NCBI RefSeq assembly: GCF_947495715.1
Contig: NZ_CANLZU010000019.1
Coordinates: forward strand, 1 to 64,000
Reading direction: 5' to 3'
DNA: 64,000 nucleotides
Origin: an uncultured Oceanisphaera sp.
GTDB lineage: Bacteria > Pseudomonadota > Gammaproteobacteria > Enterobacterales > Aeromonadaceae
The notes beneath the pieces are model-generated. The model made no database searches. It was not told the origin of the DNA and saw only the letters and a program-made list of their open reading frames with translations. The position numbers and the translations under genes were made by a program. Each line of letters begins with the position of its first letter. Positions within the stretch are counted from its first letter, which is position 1. Of this stretch, positions 27,588-36,940 are shown piece after piece.

Positions 27588-28634
27588 TCAGGGGTATTGC
27601 TCGAAGAACGACAGCGCGGCTTCCAGTGCCTGCTGGCGCTGACGATCCCGTTCGATAAACAGCTCGTGGGATGCCTTCTTGATGACCTTGGGGGCCCCAC
27701 CCTCGCAATGGGCGAGGGCCTGGCAAAAGCGATTCTGGGCGCGGTTGTCCACCACTACATCGTTACCGGCCTGCAACACCAACAGGGGAGTGGCAATGCG
27801 GCTGGCCCGGGCTATGGTGCGGTCGCCGGCCTTGAGTGCCTGTTGCAGCCAGTTCAGGCTGGCGCCGCCCAGCTGTAATTCGGGCTGCTGCCGGTACAGA
27901 TCGCGAAACAGCCGATAACGCAGTTCGCTGTGGGTCAGCTCATTGTCTTCGAAGGGCACCTCTACATAACCGCCGCCCTGGCCGGGCGCATAGCAGGCCT
28001 CGCGACCCAGCCAGCGACAGCCGGTATCGAGCGTGGCAATCAGGCCGTCGGCCAGCCAGCGCGGCAGAGGCCCGAGATAAATACCCATCATGGGTGACGA
28101 TAGCGTCGCCGCCTGCAGCCGGACCCGGGTTTCGCTCAGCCACAGCGCCGAGATGGTGCCGCCCATGGAGTGGGACAGCAGGTAGAGGCTGTTCACCGGC
28201 TCCATCAGCACCACCTGCTGCACGAACTGCTCCAGATCCTGTACGTAATCGTCAAAGTCTGCCACGTACCCCATCAACGGATCCTTGAGCTGTCGGGGGG
28301 CCAGGCCCTGACCGCGATGATCGTAGAGGTAGACGTTATAACCGTTGTTGAACAGATCCCGCGCCAGCTCCTGATACTTGAGATAGCTTTCGGTGCGGCC
28401 GTTGACCAGTATGATGGCCTTTTGGTGCTCGGGACGGCTCAGGCTGGCGTAGGGTAATTCCAGGCCGTCGGTCGTGGCGAACTGCCCCTGTTTCGCCTGT
28501 TGTTGCCAGAAGGCATCCAGCCCGGACTGACCGAGCTCGCCGAGTTCGGCTTCGGTGGTCAGGCGGGGGAGGGCAATGGCGGCGGCGGTATTCATAAGCA
28601 GGCAAATCCCGATCAGGAACAGGCGAGCGAGCAT
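27588..28634 (-). CDS. pldB: alpha/beta hydrolase, lysophospholipase L2 type
   Basis: A 348-aa hydrolase with an N-terminal hydrophobic signal sequence (about residues 1-22). The nucleophile elbow LSHSMGG (Ser near residue 145) and HRGQG, LVLQAGNDVVVDN (acid) and a late ASHELFIERD (His) make up the catalytic triad. It resembles PldB, an inner-membrane lysophospholipase, in length and motifs. ATG 28634 has GGAG 6 nt upstream; the longer frame runs back into the tandem repeat and spoT. It ends at the repeat-rich gap. Confidence 0.85.
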   Translation of the reverse strand: MLARLFLIGICLLMNTAAAIALPRLTTEAELGELGQSGLDAFWQQQAKQGQFATTDGLELPYASLSRPEHQKAIILVNGRTESYLKYQELARDLFNNGYNVYLYDHRGQGLAPRQLKDPLMGYVADFDDYVQDLEQFVQQVVLMEPVNSLYLLSHSMGGTISALWLSETRVRLQAATLSSPMMGIYLGPLPRWLADGLIATLDTGCRWLGREACYAPGQGGGYVEVPFEDNELTHSELRYRLFRDLYRQQPELQLGGASLNWLQQALKAGDRTIARASRIATPLLVLQAGNDVVVDNRAQNRFCQALAHCEGGAPKVIKKASHELFIERDRQRQQALEAALSFFEQYP

Positions 28635-28712
28635 AGAAGGCTCCGAGCGGTTCGCTATTAAACAAGATGACTGGCAGTGTAGCGTGAAAGAGGGAGGGAT
28701 TACACAATGCCA

Positions 28713-28758
28713 GGCGTGAGGCGTGAGGCGTGAGGCGTGAGGCGTGAGGGGTGAGGGG
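28713..28758. repeat. tandem 7-mer repeat between pldB and spoT
   Basis: Five exact copies of GGCGTGA are followed by one GGGGTGA and GGGG. The array sits between the pldB start and the spoT stop. A related T(A/G)AGGGG array occurs behind mutM. Unit length and purity suggest slippage-prone minisatellite DNA. Confidence 0.85.
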
Positions 28759-28789
28759 CTTTGACGCATCCCCTCACTGTTCACCGGAT

Positions 28790-30907
28790 TTACTTGCGCA
28801 GGCGATAGACCTTGAGCACGTTGGGGGTAACCCGGATCTTGCGCATGATGTTGGCCAGATGAATGCGGCTTTTGGTGGTGATCAACAGCTCGACCACGTA
28901 GACCCGGCCGTCCTTTTCTTCGGTGGCGATGCTGTGAATGTTGGCGCCGGTGGCGGCAATCACATTGGCCAGCTCGGCCAGGGCACCCTGATGGTTGATG
29001 ATTTCGATGCCGATTTCGGTTTTGAACTCGAAATCGAAGTCCTGCTCCATGTCCCACTGCACCGGCAGATACTTGTCCGGTTCCTTGCTGTAGCCACGGA
29101 TGTTCTTGCATGACTCCAGGTGCACCACCAGGCCGCGGCCGGGGCTGATATGGGCAACGATGGGGTCGCCGGGAATGGGACGACAACAGTTGGCAAAATT
29201 GAGCAGCATGTCGTCGGCGCCACGAATCGGCATCTTCTTCATGGATTTGGTACGTTCTGCCGGTACTTCGTCCGGTTGGCTCAATAGCCGGCGCGCCACC
29301 ACCACGCTCATGGCGTTGCCCAGGCCGATATCCGCCAGCAGACTCTTGATCGAACCGTGTCTGGTGTCTTTCAGTACCTGCTCGATGCGCTCGGCCGGAA
29401 TGTCTTCCAGGTTCTTGGCACCCAGGGCGTGGTTGAGCAGCCGTTTGCCCAATAGCTCCGACTCTTCGGTACGCAGGTTCTTGAGAAACTGACGAATTTT
29501 GGTGCGGGCGCGCGCAGTGACCACGAAGTTGAGCCAGGCCGCATTGGGGCGGGCGCTGGGGGCGGTGATGATTTCGATGGTCTGGCCCGAGTGCAGCGGC
29601 TGGCTGAGCGGAAACGGCTGGCGGTCAACCCGGGAGCCAACGCAGGCATGGCCGATGTCGGTGTGCACCGCGTAGGCGAAGTCGACCGGGGTGGCACCCG
29701 AAGGCAGCTCCAGAATGCGCCCTTCCGGGGTGAACACATAGATTTCATCCGGAAACAGGTCGGTTTTGACCCCTTCGATAAATTCAAACGAAGAGCCGGC
29801 GCTCTGCTGCAGTTCGAGCAGGCTTTGCATCCAGCGCTGGGCGCGCACCTGGGCGGTGGTATCGGAGCGTTCGCTGTCCTGCTTGTAGGCCCAGTGCGCG
29901 GCCACCCCTTTATCGGCCATCTGATCCATGTATTCGGTACGGATCTGTACTTCCACCGGCACGCCATGCGGCCCCACCAGCGAGGTATGCAGCGACTGAT
30001 AACCGTTGGTTTTGGGAATGGCGATGTAGTCCTTGAAGCGGCCCGGGCGCGGCTTGTACAGGGTGTGCATCTGGCCCAGCACCCGATAGCAGGTATCGAT
30101 GTCTTTCACGATAACTCGAAAGGCATAGATATCCATGACTTCGTGGAACTGCAGCTCTTTCTTCACCATCTTGTGGTAGATGGAGAACAGGTTCTTTTCC
30201 CGGCCCTTGACCTGGGTGTCGATGCGGGCATCTTCCAGTCGGCCGCTGACTTCTTCCAGAATCGACTGAATGATCTCGCGCCGGTTGCCGCGGGCCCGGC
30301 GTACCGATTCGCGCAGCACCCGGGTACGCATGGGGTAGAGCGCTTCGAGCCCCAGCTCTTCCAGTTCGTTCTTGATGCTGTGAATGCCCAGCCGATTGGC
30401 TATGGGGGCATAAATTTCCAGGGTTTCCCGGGCGATACGGCGGCGTTTGTCCGGACGCAGGGCGCCCAGGGTACGCATGTTATGGGTGCGGTCGGCGAGC
30501 TTGATCAGGATGACCCGAATATCCTGGGTCATGGCCAGCACCATTTTGCGGAAGTTTTCGGTCTGGGCTTCCTTGCGATCCCGAAACTTGAGCTTGTCGA
30601 GTTTGGACACGCCTTCAACGAGATCGGCCACCGCCGGGCCGAACTGTTGTTCGAGCATGGTTTTGGTGACCGGGGTATCTTCGATGACATCGTGCAGCAA
30701 GGCGGCCATCAGGGTTTCGTGATCGAGGTGCATCTCTCCCAGAATGCGTGCCACCGCGACCGGGTGGGTAATATAGGGTTCGCCGCTGGATCGGGCCTGC
30801 CCCTGATGGGCGTCCCGAGCCACCACGTAGGCAACCTTGAGTTGCTCTACCTGCTCGGCCGGCAGATAACTGGTGGCAAGCTCTTTGAGAGATTCAAATA
30901 GATACAA
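28790..30907 (-). CDS. spoT: bifunctional (p)ppGpp synthetase/hydrolase SpoT
   Basis: A 705-aa cytoplasmic alarmone enzyme. The N-terminal HD hydrolase domain (HPVAVARILGEM, LLHDVIEDTPVT, LADRTHNMRTL), the synthetase domain (YRVLGQMHTLYKPRPGRFKDYI, YQSLHTS), a TGS domain (PVDFAYAVHTDIGHACVG), a helical/zinc-finger-like region (NCCRPIPGDP) and a C-terminal ACT domain are in the normal order. The near identity to E. coli SpoT in the first 300 residues makes the hydrolase-proficient type likely. It is the last gene of gmk-rpoZ-spoT, as in E. coli. Confidence 0.97.
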   Translation of the reverse strand: MYLFESLKELATSYLPAEQVEQLKVAYVVARDAHQGQARSSGEPYITHPVAVARILGEMHLDHETLMAALLHDVIEDTPVTKTMLEQQFGPAVADLVEGVSKLDKLKFRDRKEAQTENFRKMVLAMTQDIRVILIKLADRTHNMRTLGALRPDKRRRIARETLEIYAPIANRLGIHSIKNELEELGLEALYPMRTRVLRESVRRARGNRREIIQSILEEVSGRLEDARIDTQVKGREKNLFSIYHKMVKKELQFHEVMDIYAFRVIVKDIDTCYRVLGQMHTLYKPRPGRFKDYIAIPKTNGYQSLHTSLVGPHGVPVEVQIRTEYMDQMADKGVAAHWAYKQDSERSDTTAQVRAQRWMQSLLELQQSAGSSFEFIEGVKTDLFPDEIYVFTPEGRILELPSGATPVDFAYAVHTDIGHACVGSRVDRQPFPLSQPLHSGQTIEIITAPSARPNAAWLNFVVTARARTKIRQFLKNLRTEESELLGKRLLNHALGAKNLEDIPAERIEQVLKDTRHGSIKSLLADIGLGNAMSVVVARRLLSQPDEVPAERTKSMKKMPIRGADDMLLNFANCCRPIPGDPIVAHISPGRGLVVHLESCKNIRGYSKEPDKYLPVQWDMEQDFDFEFKTEIGIEIINHQGALAELANVIAATGANIHSIATEEKDGRVYVVELLITTKSRIHLANIMRKIRVTPNVLKVYRLRK

Positions 30908-31007
30908 GTGATACCCCGACGGTCGATGCCGTTAATACGCAATTCAGAGGTCAGGCCCGCTCCGGGCGGAACGGGCCGGCCGGCACAAGCCGGAGGACAC
31001 ACCGGGT

Positions 31008-31283
31008 TTAGATGCGGCCTTCGGCGATGGCGGCAACGGCAGCCAGCTCGGCCGCTTCCATTTCCTGCTGTTCCTGGCGATCCTGTACATCCATCACCGC
31101 ATGGTTAACCAGGCCTTGTTCGATTTCGCGCAGGGCAACCACGGTCGGCTTGTCGTTTTCTACCGCGACCAGCGGATCCTTGCCCTGGGTGGCCAGTTGG
31201 CGGGCGCGACGGGAAGCAACCAGAACCAGATCAAAACGGTTGCCTACCTGCTCAACAGCATCTTCAACAGTAACGCGTGCCAT
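31008..31283 (-). CDS. rpoZ: RNA polymerase omega subunit
   Basis: A 91-aa omega subunit that aids assembly of RNA polymerase by holding the beta-prime subunit. [30 protein letters not shown] (in parts) is the highly conserved N-terminus, and [17 protein letters not shown] is the second conserved segment. The start at 31283 is four codons inside a longer frame and matches the family. It lies between gmk and spoT, the standard order. Confidence 0.97.
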   Translation of the reverse strand: MARVTVEDAVEQVGNRFDLVLVASRRARQLATQGKDPLVAVENDKPTVVALREIEQGLVNHAVMDVQDRQEQQEMEAAELAAVAAIAEGRI

Positions 31284-31332
31284 AATGGACTCCAATGATT
31301 AAAAAAGGTGCAAAATTCTAATGGATCTTAGC

Positions 31333-31962
31333 TTATTCCGCCAGTAGTCCGGAAAGCAAGTCCTGGAAACGTATCGCCTGCTTGCCGGTATTGGCACGCT
31401 CGGCTTCGATAATGGAACTGAGCTGGTTCAACGCATGCTCGAAGGTGTCGTTGACCAGCAGATAGTCGTATTCGTTGTAGTGGGACATTTCCGATACCGC
31501 CTTGTCCATGCGGCCCTTGATGACCGCGGCACTGTCCTGCTGGCGAGCATTCAGCCGGCGTTCCAGCTCTTCCCGGCTCGGCGGCAGAATAAAGATGGAT
31601 TTGGCGCTGGGCGATTGGGCGCGGATCTGGCGAGCGCCCTGCCAGTCGATATCCAGCAGAATATCGATACCTTTTGCCAGCTGGGCATCGATCCACTCGC
31701 GCGAGGTGCCATAGTAGTTGCCGAACACTTCGGCCCACTCGTAAAAGGCACCACGGTCTATCAGCGTTTTGAACTGAGATTGATCCACAAAGTGATAGTG
31801 AACCCCGTCAACTTCACCCGGGCGCATGGCTCTGGTGGTATGAGAAACGGAAACCTGCAGCTTGCCGTCGGCGCTGGGGCGTTCCAACAGCGCCTTGATC
31901 AGGCTGGATTTGCCTGCGCCGCTGGGGGAAGAAATAATAAATAAGGTACCGATGTGCGCCAT
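31333..31962 (-). CDS. gmk: guanylate kinase
   Basis: A 209-aa enzyme that phosphorylates GMP to GDP. The P-loop [11 protein letters not shown] lies at residues 10-20, the GMP-binding [11 protein letters not shown] near residues 40-50, and [11 protein letters not shown] near residues 102-112. It is the first gene of gmk-rpoZ-spoT. A terminator-like hairpin lies about 85 nt upstream on the same strand. Confidence 0.97.
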   Translation of the reverse strand: MAHIGTLFIISSPSGAGKSSLIKALLERPSADGKLQVSVSHTTRAMRPGEVDGVHYHFVDQSQFKTLIDRGAFYEWAEVFGNYYGTSREWIDAQLAKGIDILLDIDWQGARQIRAQSPSAKSIFILPPSREELERRLNARQQDSAAVIKGRMDKAVSEMSHYNEYDYLLVNDTFEHALNQLSSIIEAERANTGKQAIRFQDLLSGLLAE

Positions 31963-32049
31963 AATGTCGTGCCCGTTCTGGGGTTATCTGCCAGCGCCGA
32001 GCATGGGGCTGGAACCAAGGGCGGCAAAGCTTACCAGAAGACGGCGGAT

Positions 32050-32080
32050 AAAAAAATGGCCGTTGTAAATACAACGACCA
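32050..32080 (-). terminator. intrinsic-terminator-like hairpin upstream of gmk
   Basis: CGTTGTA (32061-32067) and TACAACG (32070-32076) pair perfectly, and the flanking GG/CC can extend the stem. On the minus strand ATTTTTTTA follows. It lies in the 335-nt gap between gmk and the 98-aa protein gene. No gene ends into it, so it could end an unseen small transcript or act as an attenuator of gmk. I see nothing else in the gap. Confidence 0.5.
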
Positions 32081-32297
32081 GTCAAAGGTAACTATAGCTT
32101 GCTGCGGAAGTGCCCTCCACGCAAATTGCATTATGATCAGCAGGCCGCTTCGGCTCTATCAGTTTTTACCTGATCAAAACTTCGTAAAAACCGAGTAATT
32201 ATTCGGGCAGGTCGAGCTGTGCTGCTGAATGAAGACGACCAACAGGCCGGTCAGAATGAATCGATACGCACTTTTAATGATACGAGAGGAAGACAGG

Positions 32298-32594
32298 ATG
32301 ATCACTCTGACCCATCTGCTGAGCGAACAGCCGAAAGTGGAACGGCTGGCGATTCAGTCACACGACATGTGCATGTATCTGGTTGAACTGACGCAGGCCG
32401 GTAATACCGACTTGTTGGCCGGCGATAATGGCCGGCCCCTGGTGTTTCGCAGCATCGAGCATATCAAGCAGCAACTGGCGGGCCTGGAGGTCGCCAGTGC
32501 CGTACTGGTGCAGCACTCCCCCTACCATGAAATGATTGGCCTGGCAGATGATCCTGTGCCGCCGATGGAGATTGCCATCGTCTGGCCTTGCTGA
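32298..32594 (+). CDS. DUF6482-like small protein
   Basis: A 98-aa cytoplasmic protein of unknown function. ITLTHLLSEQPKVERLAIQSHDMCMYLVELT at the N-terminus (in parts) and a late PYHEMIGLADDPVPPMEIAI resemble a family of short gammaproteobacterial proteins catalogued, to my recollection, as DUF6482. No catalytic motif is seen. ATG 32298 has GAGGAAGACAGG upstream and is the start supported by the family's beginning. It is a lone gene convergent with the sugar transferase. Confidence 0.78.
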   Translation: MITLTHLLSEQPKVERLAIQSHDMCMYLVELTQAGNTDLLAGDNGRPLVFRSIEHIKQQLAGLEVASAVLVQHSPYHEMIGLADDPVPPMEIAIVWPC

Positions 32595-32649
32595 GCGAGA
32601 GCGTGCACCTGCCTGCATGACCTGCCGGCAGGATGAGAGGCCCGCTGTT

Positions 32650-33438
32650 TCAGCTTTCCGGCGGATTTTTCCGAACCACATCGACCTTGTGCTGCTCCTT
32701 GGTCCACTTGCCCTGAGGCTTGTCGATGTACTGAAAATGCTCGTTGGTAAAGCTGCCCTGATTGCAGGTGGTGCGATAGAAGGTGGTGGGCACCTTCTGG
32801 TAATCCAGCACCTGATTGAACACGCCCGGGCCTGTCATGTCGTAAACCCCGCTGATCCGGTTCTCCCGAATATTCTGCATTACCTGCTCGATCAACCGGG
32901 CCAGGTTGGGATTATTTGGCTTGCTGGCGATGAAGTAGTTGGTCAGCTCGTTGTTCTGACGAATGATATACAGCTCGTCGTGTTCGGGCTTGATGATATG
33001 ACCCAGCGGCCAGACCGCGTGGGCGTCGATATCCAGATACACGCCGCCATGCTTTTGCAGCACCAGCAACCGCCAGAAGTCGGCTTGAGCGGCCCCGATC
33101 TGCAGCCGGGAATAGGCCTCGAAAATCTCCGGTGAATAGTTGGCCTTGATGAACTCGGCCCGGGCTTCGGTGATCATGAAGCGGTATTCGAAGGTCGGCG
33201 ATATGATGCGGTTGAACAGATAGTTGAGATACACCGGCAGCGTGGCCTTGTTGGTGTAATTGGTCTGCCAGATAATGCGGGGAATAGGCCTGTCTTTGCC
33301 TTTTATCAGGGCACCTGAGCGTTCCGGCAGGGTAAAGCGCGTGTTGGGCAGCAAGGCGTGAAAGCCGTAGCTCAGCACCTTGGTGATGTTGGCAAAGAGT
33401 TTGATCAACCGGCTGGTTACTAGTATGTGCGCCTTCAC
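32650..33438 (-). CDS. sugar transferase with DXD motif (capsular/TcdA-TcdB type)
   Basis: A 262-aa glycosyltransferase of the DXD sugar-binding group. IPRIIWQTNYTNKATLP near residue 50, GAAQADFWRLLVLQKHGGVYLDIDAHA with the DID metal motif near residue 130, and GSFTNEHFQYIDKP at the C-terminus are its marks. It is clearly paralogous to the protein at 55052-55846. GTG 33438 was chosen: the N-terminus then aligns with that paralogue, and AGGGG lies 6 nt upstream. Acceptor and donor are unknown. It is separate from the LPS locus and has the GC content of the neighbours. Confidence 0.82.
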   Translation of the reverse strand: MKAHILVTSRLIKLFANITKVLSYGFHALLPNTRFTLPERSGALIKGKDRPIPRIIWQTNYTNKATLPVYLNYLFNRIISPTFEYRFMITEARAEFIKANYSPEIFEAYSRLQIGAAQADFWRLLVLQKHGGVYLDIDAHAVWPLGHIIKPEHDELYIIRQNNELTNYFIASKPNNPNLARLIEQVMQNIRENRISGVYDMTGPGVFNQVLDYQKVPTTFYRTTCNQGSFTNEHFQYIDKPQGKWTKEQHKVDVVRKNPPES

Positions 33439-33553
33439 TGGAACCCCTGTTATAAGTCTATGAGTTAAAATCAGGTTTATTCGAGCATGTCGAGCCTGGG
33501 AGCCGACCTTCGGTGGTCCGCAGCGCCGGTATCCTTCCCCAGCTAAAAGTAGC

Positions 33554-34084
33554 TTACCGGGCCCAGCCGCTGCCGATGGCACGCCAGGGCAGTTCGAGTT
33601 CCAGCCCGGGCACCTGCTCGGCCACCCAGGCAGGAAAGGTGTTACTGTTGGGACCGGGAAATATTCGGTATTGCTCCCGCCAGGGATAGTTGGCCGCGGC
33701 CTGTTTAATCTGGACTATCAGTTCGTCTACCCCCTCGCCGCGCTTGTCCAGCAAGACCTCTGGTCTGGCTCCGAACCAGAAGCGATCCGGATAATCCTTG
33801 GCTACCCGCAGCACCGGCAGGCCACTACGCTCACGCCAGCCGATCACCTCAAACACAGTGTACTGGTCAGCTAGGCTGGGTTTGACCGCAATCCAGGTAT
33901 GAATGGCAAACCAGCCCCGCCAGCCCCAGGCGTCGGCACCATAGACCTGGATCACCGCCTCCGGTGTGTGATCGGGATCCGGGGCTATGCCCGCCGGTTC
34001 GCGACTGGCCTGGCGCCAATCGCTATCACTACAGGCCATCAGCCACAGGGGCAGTAATAACAACAGCAGACGGGAGTGAGGCAT
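33554..34084 (-). CDS. DUF3750-family lipoprotein
   Basis: A 176-aa protein with a lipoprotein signal peptide (LLLLLLPLWLMACSD, cysteine near residue 18). The body contains GWFAIHTWIAVKPSLADQYTVFEVIGW (in parts) and FPGPNSNTFPAWVAEQVPGL, typical of the DUF3750 family, whose function is unknown. ATG 34084 has GGAGAAAGACC upstream; the frame continues upstream without support. It faces the same way as the sugar transferase 115 nt downstream. Confidence 0.82.
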   Translation of the reverse strand: MPHSRLLLLLLPLWLMACSDSDWRQASREPAGIAPDPDHTPEAVIQVYGADAWGWRGWFAIHTWIAVKPSLADQYTVFEVIGWRERSGLPVLRVAKDYPDRFWFGARPEVLLDKRGEGVDELIVQIKQAAANYPWREQYRIFPGPNSNTFPAWVAEQVPGLELELPWRAIGSGWAR

Positions 34085-34259
34085 GGTCTTTCTCCGGCAG
34101 GATTGAGCCTTGATATGGATGTTTTTACACCATAATAGCCGCGATATATTGAGCAAGCATTTCAGTCTGCCAGGGAGATGCCGAACGGGCGGCGGTATCT
34201 GATGCGAAAGGGTTATGCGGTATTCATCAGGCTTGGTCTGAACCTGAGTAAGAGAAGGG

Positions 34260-34286
34260 AATGAAAAGGCCCCTGAGCAGGGGCCT
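34260..34286 (-). terminator. intrinsic terminator of yicC
   Basis: AGGCCCC (34267-34273) and GGGGCCT (34280-34286) form a 7-bp stem, and TTTTCATT follows on the minus strand. It lies directly behind the yicC stop. Confidence 0.8.
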
Positions 34287-34291
34287 GAAAT

Positions 34292-35155
34292 TTACTCTAT
34301 GTTCTGGATCTGCTCGCGCATCTGTTCAATCAACACCTTCAGCTCGACGGCGGAGTTGGTGATGTCGGTGCTGATGGACTTGGAGCCCAGGGTGTTGGAC
34401 TCGCGGTTGAACTCCTGCATCATGAAGTCCAGCCGGCGGCCACAGGCGCCGCCTTTCTTGAGGATCTTGCGGGTCTCGCCGATGTGGGTGACCAGGCGGT
34501 CCAGCTCTTCGGCCACGTCGACCTTCTGGGCCAGCAGCACCATTTCCTGCTCCAGGCGCTGGGGCTCCAGTTCGACTTTGGCTTCTTCGAAGCGGTCCTG
34601 CAGGCGCTGGCGCTGCCAGGCCATGATGGCGGGCATCTCGGTCTTGACCTTGGTGACTTCCTGCTCGATACCGGCGAGGCGCTGCTCGATCAGCTCTTTC
34701 AGCTTGTCGCCTTCGCTGGCGCGGGCGGCGAGGAAGTCGTCGATCACCTTGTCGAGGCTTGCCATCAGTTGGTTGCTAAGGGCATCCATATCCTGGGCCT
34801 GGGCTTCCATCACGCCCGGCCAGCGCAGAATATCGACCGGGTTCAGGCTGCCCTGGCCGGCTGTTTCCATTACCCAGGTGGCGCCTTCGATCAACTGTTC
34901 GGCCAGCGGCTTGTTCATTTGCAGCTGACCCTGGTTGGCCAGGTTGCTCTCGAAACGCAGGCCGCATTCCACCTTGCCCCGTTGCAGGCGGGCGCGCAGT
35001 TTTTCGCGCACCAGCGGCTCCAGGCTGCGGAACTGTTCGGGCAGCCGGGTATAGGTTTCCAGATAACGCTGGTTGACCGAACGGATTTCCCATACGGCGG
35101 TGCCCCAGTCCTGTTTGAATTCCTGCCGGGCGTAGGCGGTCATGCTGTGGATCAT
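34292..35155 (-). CDS. yicC: YicC/YloC-family endoribonuclease
   Basis: A 287-aa cytoplasmic protein. The start IHSMTAYARQEF and the C-terminal GRRLDFMMQEFNRESNTLGSKS (in parts) are the conserved family signatures; the middle is helical and coiled coil-like. YicC proteins are reported to be RNases that bind RNA and affect small-RNA turnover. It is divergent from rph, as in E. coli. Confidence 0.95.
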   Translation of the reverse strand: MIHSMTAYARQEFKQDWGTAVWEIRSVNQRYLETYTRLPEQFRSLEPLVREKLRARLQRGKVECGLRFESNLANQGQLQMNKPLAEQLIEGATWVMETAGQGSLNPVDILRWPGVMEAQAQDMDALSNQLMASLDKVIDDFLAARASEGDKLKELIEQRLAGIEQEVTKVKTEMPAIMAWQRQRLQDRFEEAKVELEPQRLEQEMVLLAQKVDVAEELDRLVTHIGETRKILKKGGACGRRLDFMMQEFNRESNTLGSKSISTDITNSAVELKVLIEQMREQIQNIE

Positions 35156-35311
35156 GTGATTCCCATTGTGTGTTGCCGGTTAATCGGCCAAGTCTGACAC
35201 AGGCCGCAGTTTCCGCCAATGGCCGGCCGCATGCAATGGCCGGCCAGTTTCTTTATAATGGCGGCGTTTCGCCCGCCGGGCGGCGCGATTTTATTCCTAC
35301 TGGAGAATGCC

Positions 35312-36028
35312 ATGTCTACACGAGCCTGCGGACGCGCGGTCGATGAAATGCGACCCGTTACCATCACTTCCAATTATACCCGTCATGCCGAAGGCTCGGT
35401 GCTGGTGGAATTCGGTCATACCAAGGTGCTGTGTACCGCCTCGGTAGAAAAGGGTGTGCCGCGTTTTCTGCGTGGCAAGGGGCAGGGCTGGGTGACGGCG
35501 GAATACGGCATGCTGCCGCGTTCTACCCACAGCCGCATGCACCGTGAGGCGGCCAAGGGCAAGCAGGGCGGTCGCACCATGGAAATTCAGCGCCTTATCG
35601 GCCGCTCGTTGCGCGCCGCCATGGATCTGAACAAGCTGGGTGAATACACCATTACCGTGGATTGCGACGTGATCCAGGCCGACGGTGGCACCCGCACCGC
35701 CGCCATTACCGGCGCCTGTGTGGCCATGGCGCATGCGCTGACCTGGATGCAGCAACAGGGCATGATCACCAGCAACCCGCTCAAGACCCTGGTGGCCGCC
35801 ATTTCCGTGGGCATGGTGGATGGTCAGGCGGTATCGGATCTGGAATACACCGAAGACGCCGCCGCCGAAACCGACATGAACGTGGTCATGACCGCCGAAG
35901 GCAACATGATCGAAGTGCAGGGCACGGCCGAGGGCGAACCCTTCAGCCATGAACAGCTGCTGGCCATGCTGGCCCTGGCCCGCAAGTCCATTGACGAGCT
36001 GGTGGAGCACCAGCGCCGGGCGATTTGA
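35312..36028 (+). CDS. rph: ribonuclease PH
   Basis: A 238-aa phosphorolytic 3'-5' exoribonuclease that trims tRNA 3' ends; it forms hexamers. The start [20 protein letters not shown], the basic [15 protein letters not shown], and [21 protein letters not shown] are the family's phosphate- and RNA-binding stretches. The 238 aa equal the E. coli length. ATG 35312 is preceded by CTGGAGAATGCC. Unlike in E. coli, pyrE does not follow directly; a dispersed element lies between. Confidence 0.97.
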   Translation: MSTRACGRAVDEMRPVTITSNYTRHAEGSVLVEFGHTKVLCTASVEKGVPRFLRGKGQGWVTAEYGMLPRSTHSRMHREAAKGKQGGRTMEIQRLIGRSLRAAMDLNKLGEYTITVDCDVIQADGGTRTAAITGACVAMAHALTWMQQQGMITSNPLKTLVAAISVGMVDGQAVSDLEYTEDAAAETDMNVVMTAEGNMIEVQGTAEGEPFSHEQLLAMLALARKSIDELVEHQRRAI

Positions 36029-36040
36029 ATCCTGGCACAA

Positions 36041-36147
36041 AACAGATATCAGGTCCGAACGCAGACACGCCGTAAATACATCCATGTAGGCTCAACGACG
36101 CCGTCCCTGGCGTCGATGGTCTGCTTACTCGGATCCTGACATCTGTT
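36041..36147 (-). repeat. dispersed GGA-hairpin element, copy 4
   Basis: The outer arms AACAGATATCAGG and CCTGACATCTGTT (36041-36053 and 36135-36147) pair, with further pairing over TCCGAAC-GCAGAC. On the minus strand hairpin 1 (36096-36115) is CGACGCC/GGCGTCG with loop AGGGAC. Hairpin 2 (36077-36088) reads TACATGGATGTA, nearly the CsrA SELEX consensus ACARGGAUGU. The linker is TTGAGCC. It starts 12 nt after the rph stop and lies antisense to rph. Confidence 0.82.
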
Positions 36148-36215
36148 CCCGGCAGCCTTCTGCAGCTTTACAATCAGCCCTGTTACCAAGCTTAAAATGT
36201 GGAGTGGAACAAGAA

Positions 36216-36857
36216 ATGAAAGCCTACCAGCGTGATTTTATCGAATTTGCCATGGCCAAAGAGGTGCTTAAATTTGGCGAATTCACCCTGAAGTCCGGGC
36301 GCAAGAGCCCTTATTTCTTCAATGCCGGCCTGTTCAACAGCGGCCGCGATCTGGCTCGTCTGGGGCGTTTCTATGCCGCCGCCCTGGTGGACGCGAATAC
36401 CCAGTACGACGTGCTGTTCGGCCCGGCCTACAAGGGCATTCCCATCGCCAGTGCCACCGCGGTGCAGTTGGCCGAAGTACACGATCAGGATGTGCCCTAC
36501 TGCTTCAACCGCAAGGAAGCCAAGGATCACGGCGAAGGCGGCAATCTGGTGGGCAGCCCGCTGGCCGGCCGTATCATGCTGGTGGATGACGTGATCACCG
36601 CCGGTACCGCCATTCGCGAGTCGATGGATATCATCCAGGCCAACGGTGCCGAACTGGCCGGGGTGCTGATTGCCCTGGATCGCCAGGAAAAAGGCAAGGG
36701 CGAGCTGTCGGCCATTCAGGAAGTGGAGCGGGACTATAACGCCGAGGTGACCGCCATCATTACTCTGGCCGATCTGATTGAATACCTCGCCGAGCAGCCG
36801 GGCATGAGCGAGCATCTGGATCGGGTGCGGGCCTATCGGGAGCAGTACGGAATCTAA
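36216..36857 (+). CDS. pyrE: orotate phosphoribosyltransferase
   Basis: A 213-aa enzyme that joins orotate and PRPP to give OMP in pyrimidine synthesis. The start [20 protein letters not shown], the [12 protein letters not shown] segment, the flexible catalytic loop with [12 protein letters not shown], and the PRPP loop [17 protein letters not shown] are intact. The length equals E. coli PyrE. ATG 36216 has GGAGTGG upstream. Its neighbour rph is 188 nt upstream, separated by repeat copy 4; no leader peptide attenuator could be recognised. Confidence 0.97.
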   Translation: MKAYQRDFIEFAMAKEVLKFGEFTLKSGRKSPYFFNAGLFNSGRDLARLGRFYAAALVDANTQYDVLFGPAYKGIPIASATAVQLAEVHDQDVPYCFNRKEAKDHGEGGNLVGSPLAGRIMLVDDVITAGTAIRESMDIIQANGAELAGVLIALDRQEKGKGELSAIQEVERDYNAEVTAIITLADLIEYLAEQPGMSEHLDRVRAYREQYGI

Positions 36858-36940
36858 TCAGATATTGGATCGGCGTGCCTCTTTCTGGGCATCGAGTTGT
36901 CCGAAGATAATGCCAACAGGTGGCTCTGCAGCATCAAGGA

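Noticed and set aside
27301..27642. 113-aa plus-strand frame between the EVE gene and pldB
   Set aside because: It is made of the two repeat elements and has no ribosome binding site or recognisable domain.
28713..28758. Tandem repeats as a possible CRISPR array
   Set aside because: Units of 7 bp without spacers; no cas genes nearby.
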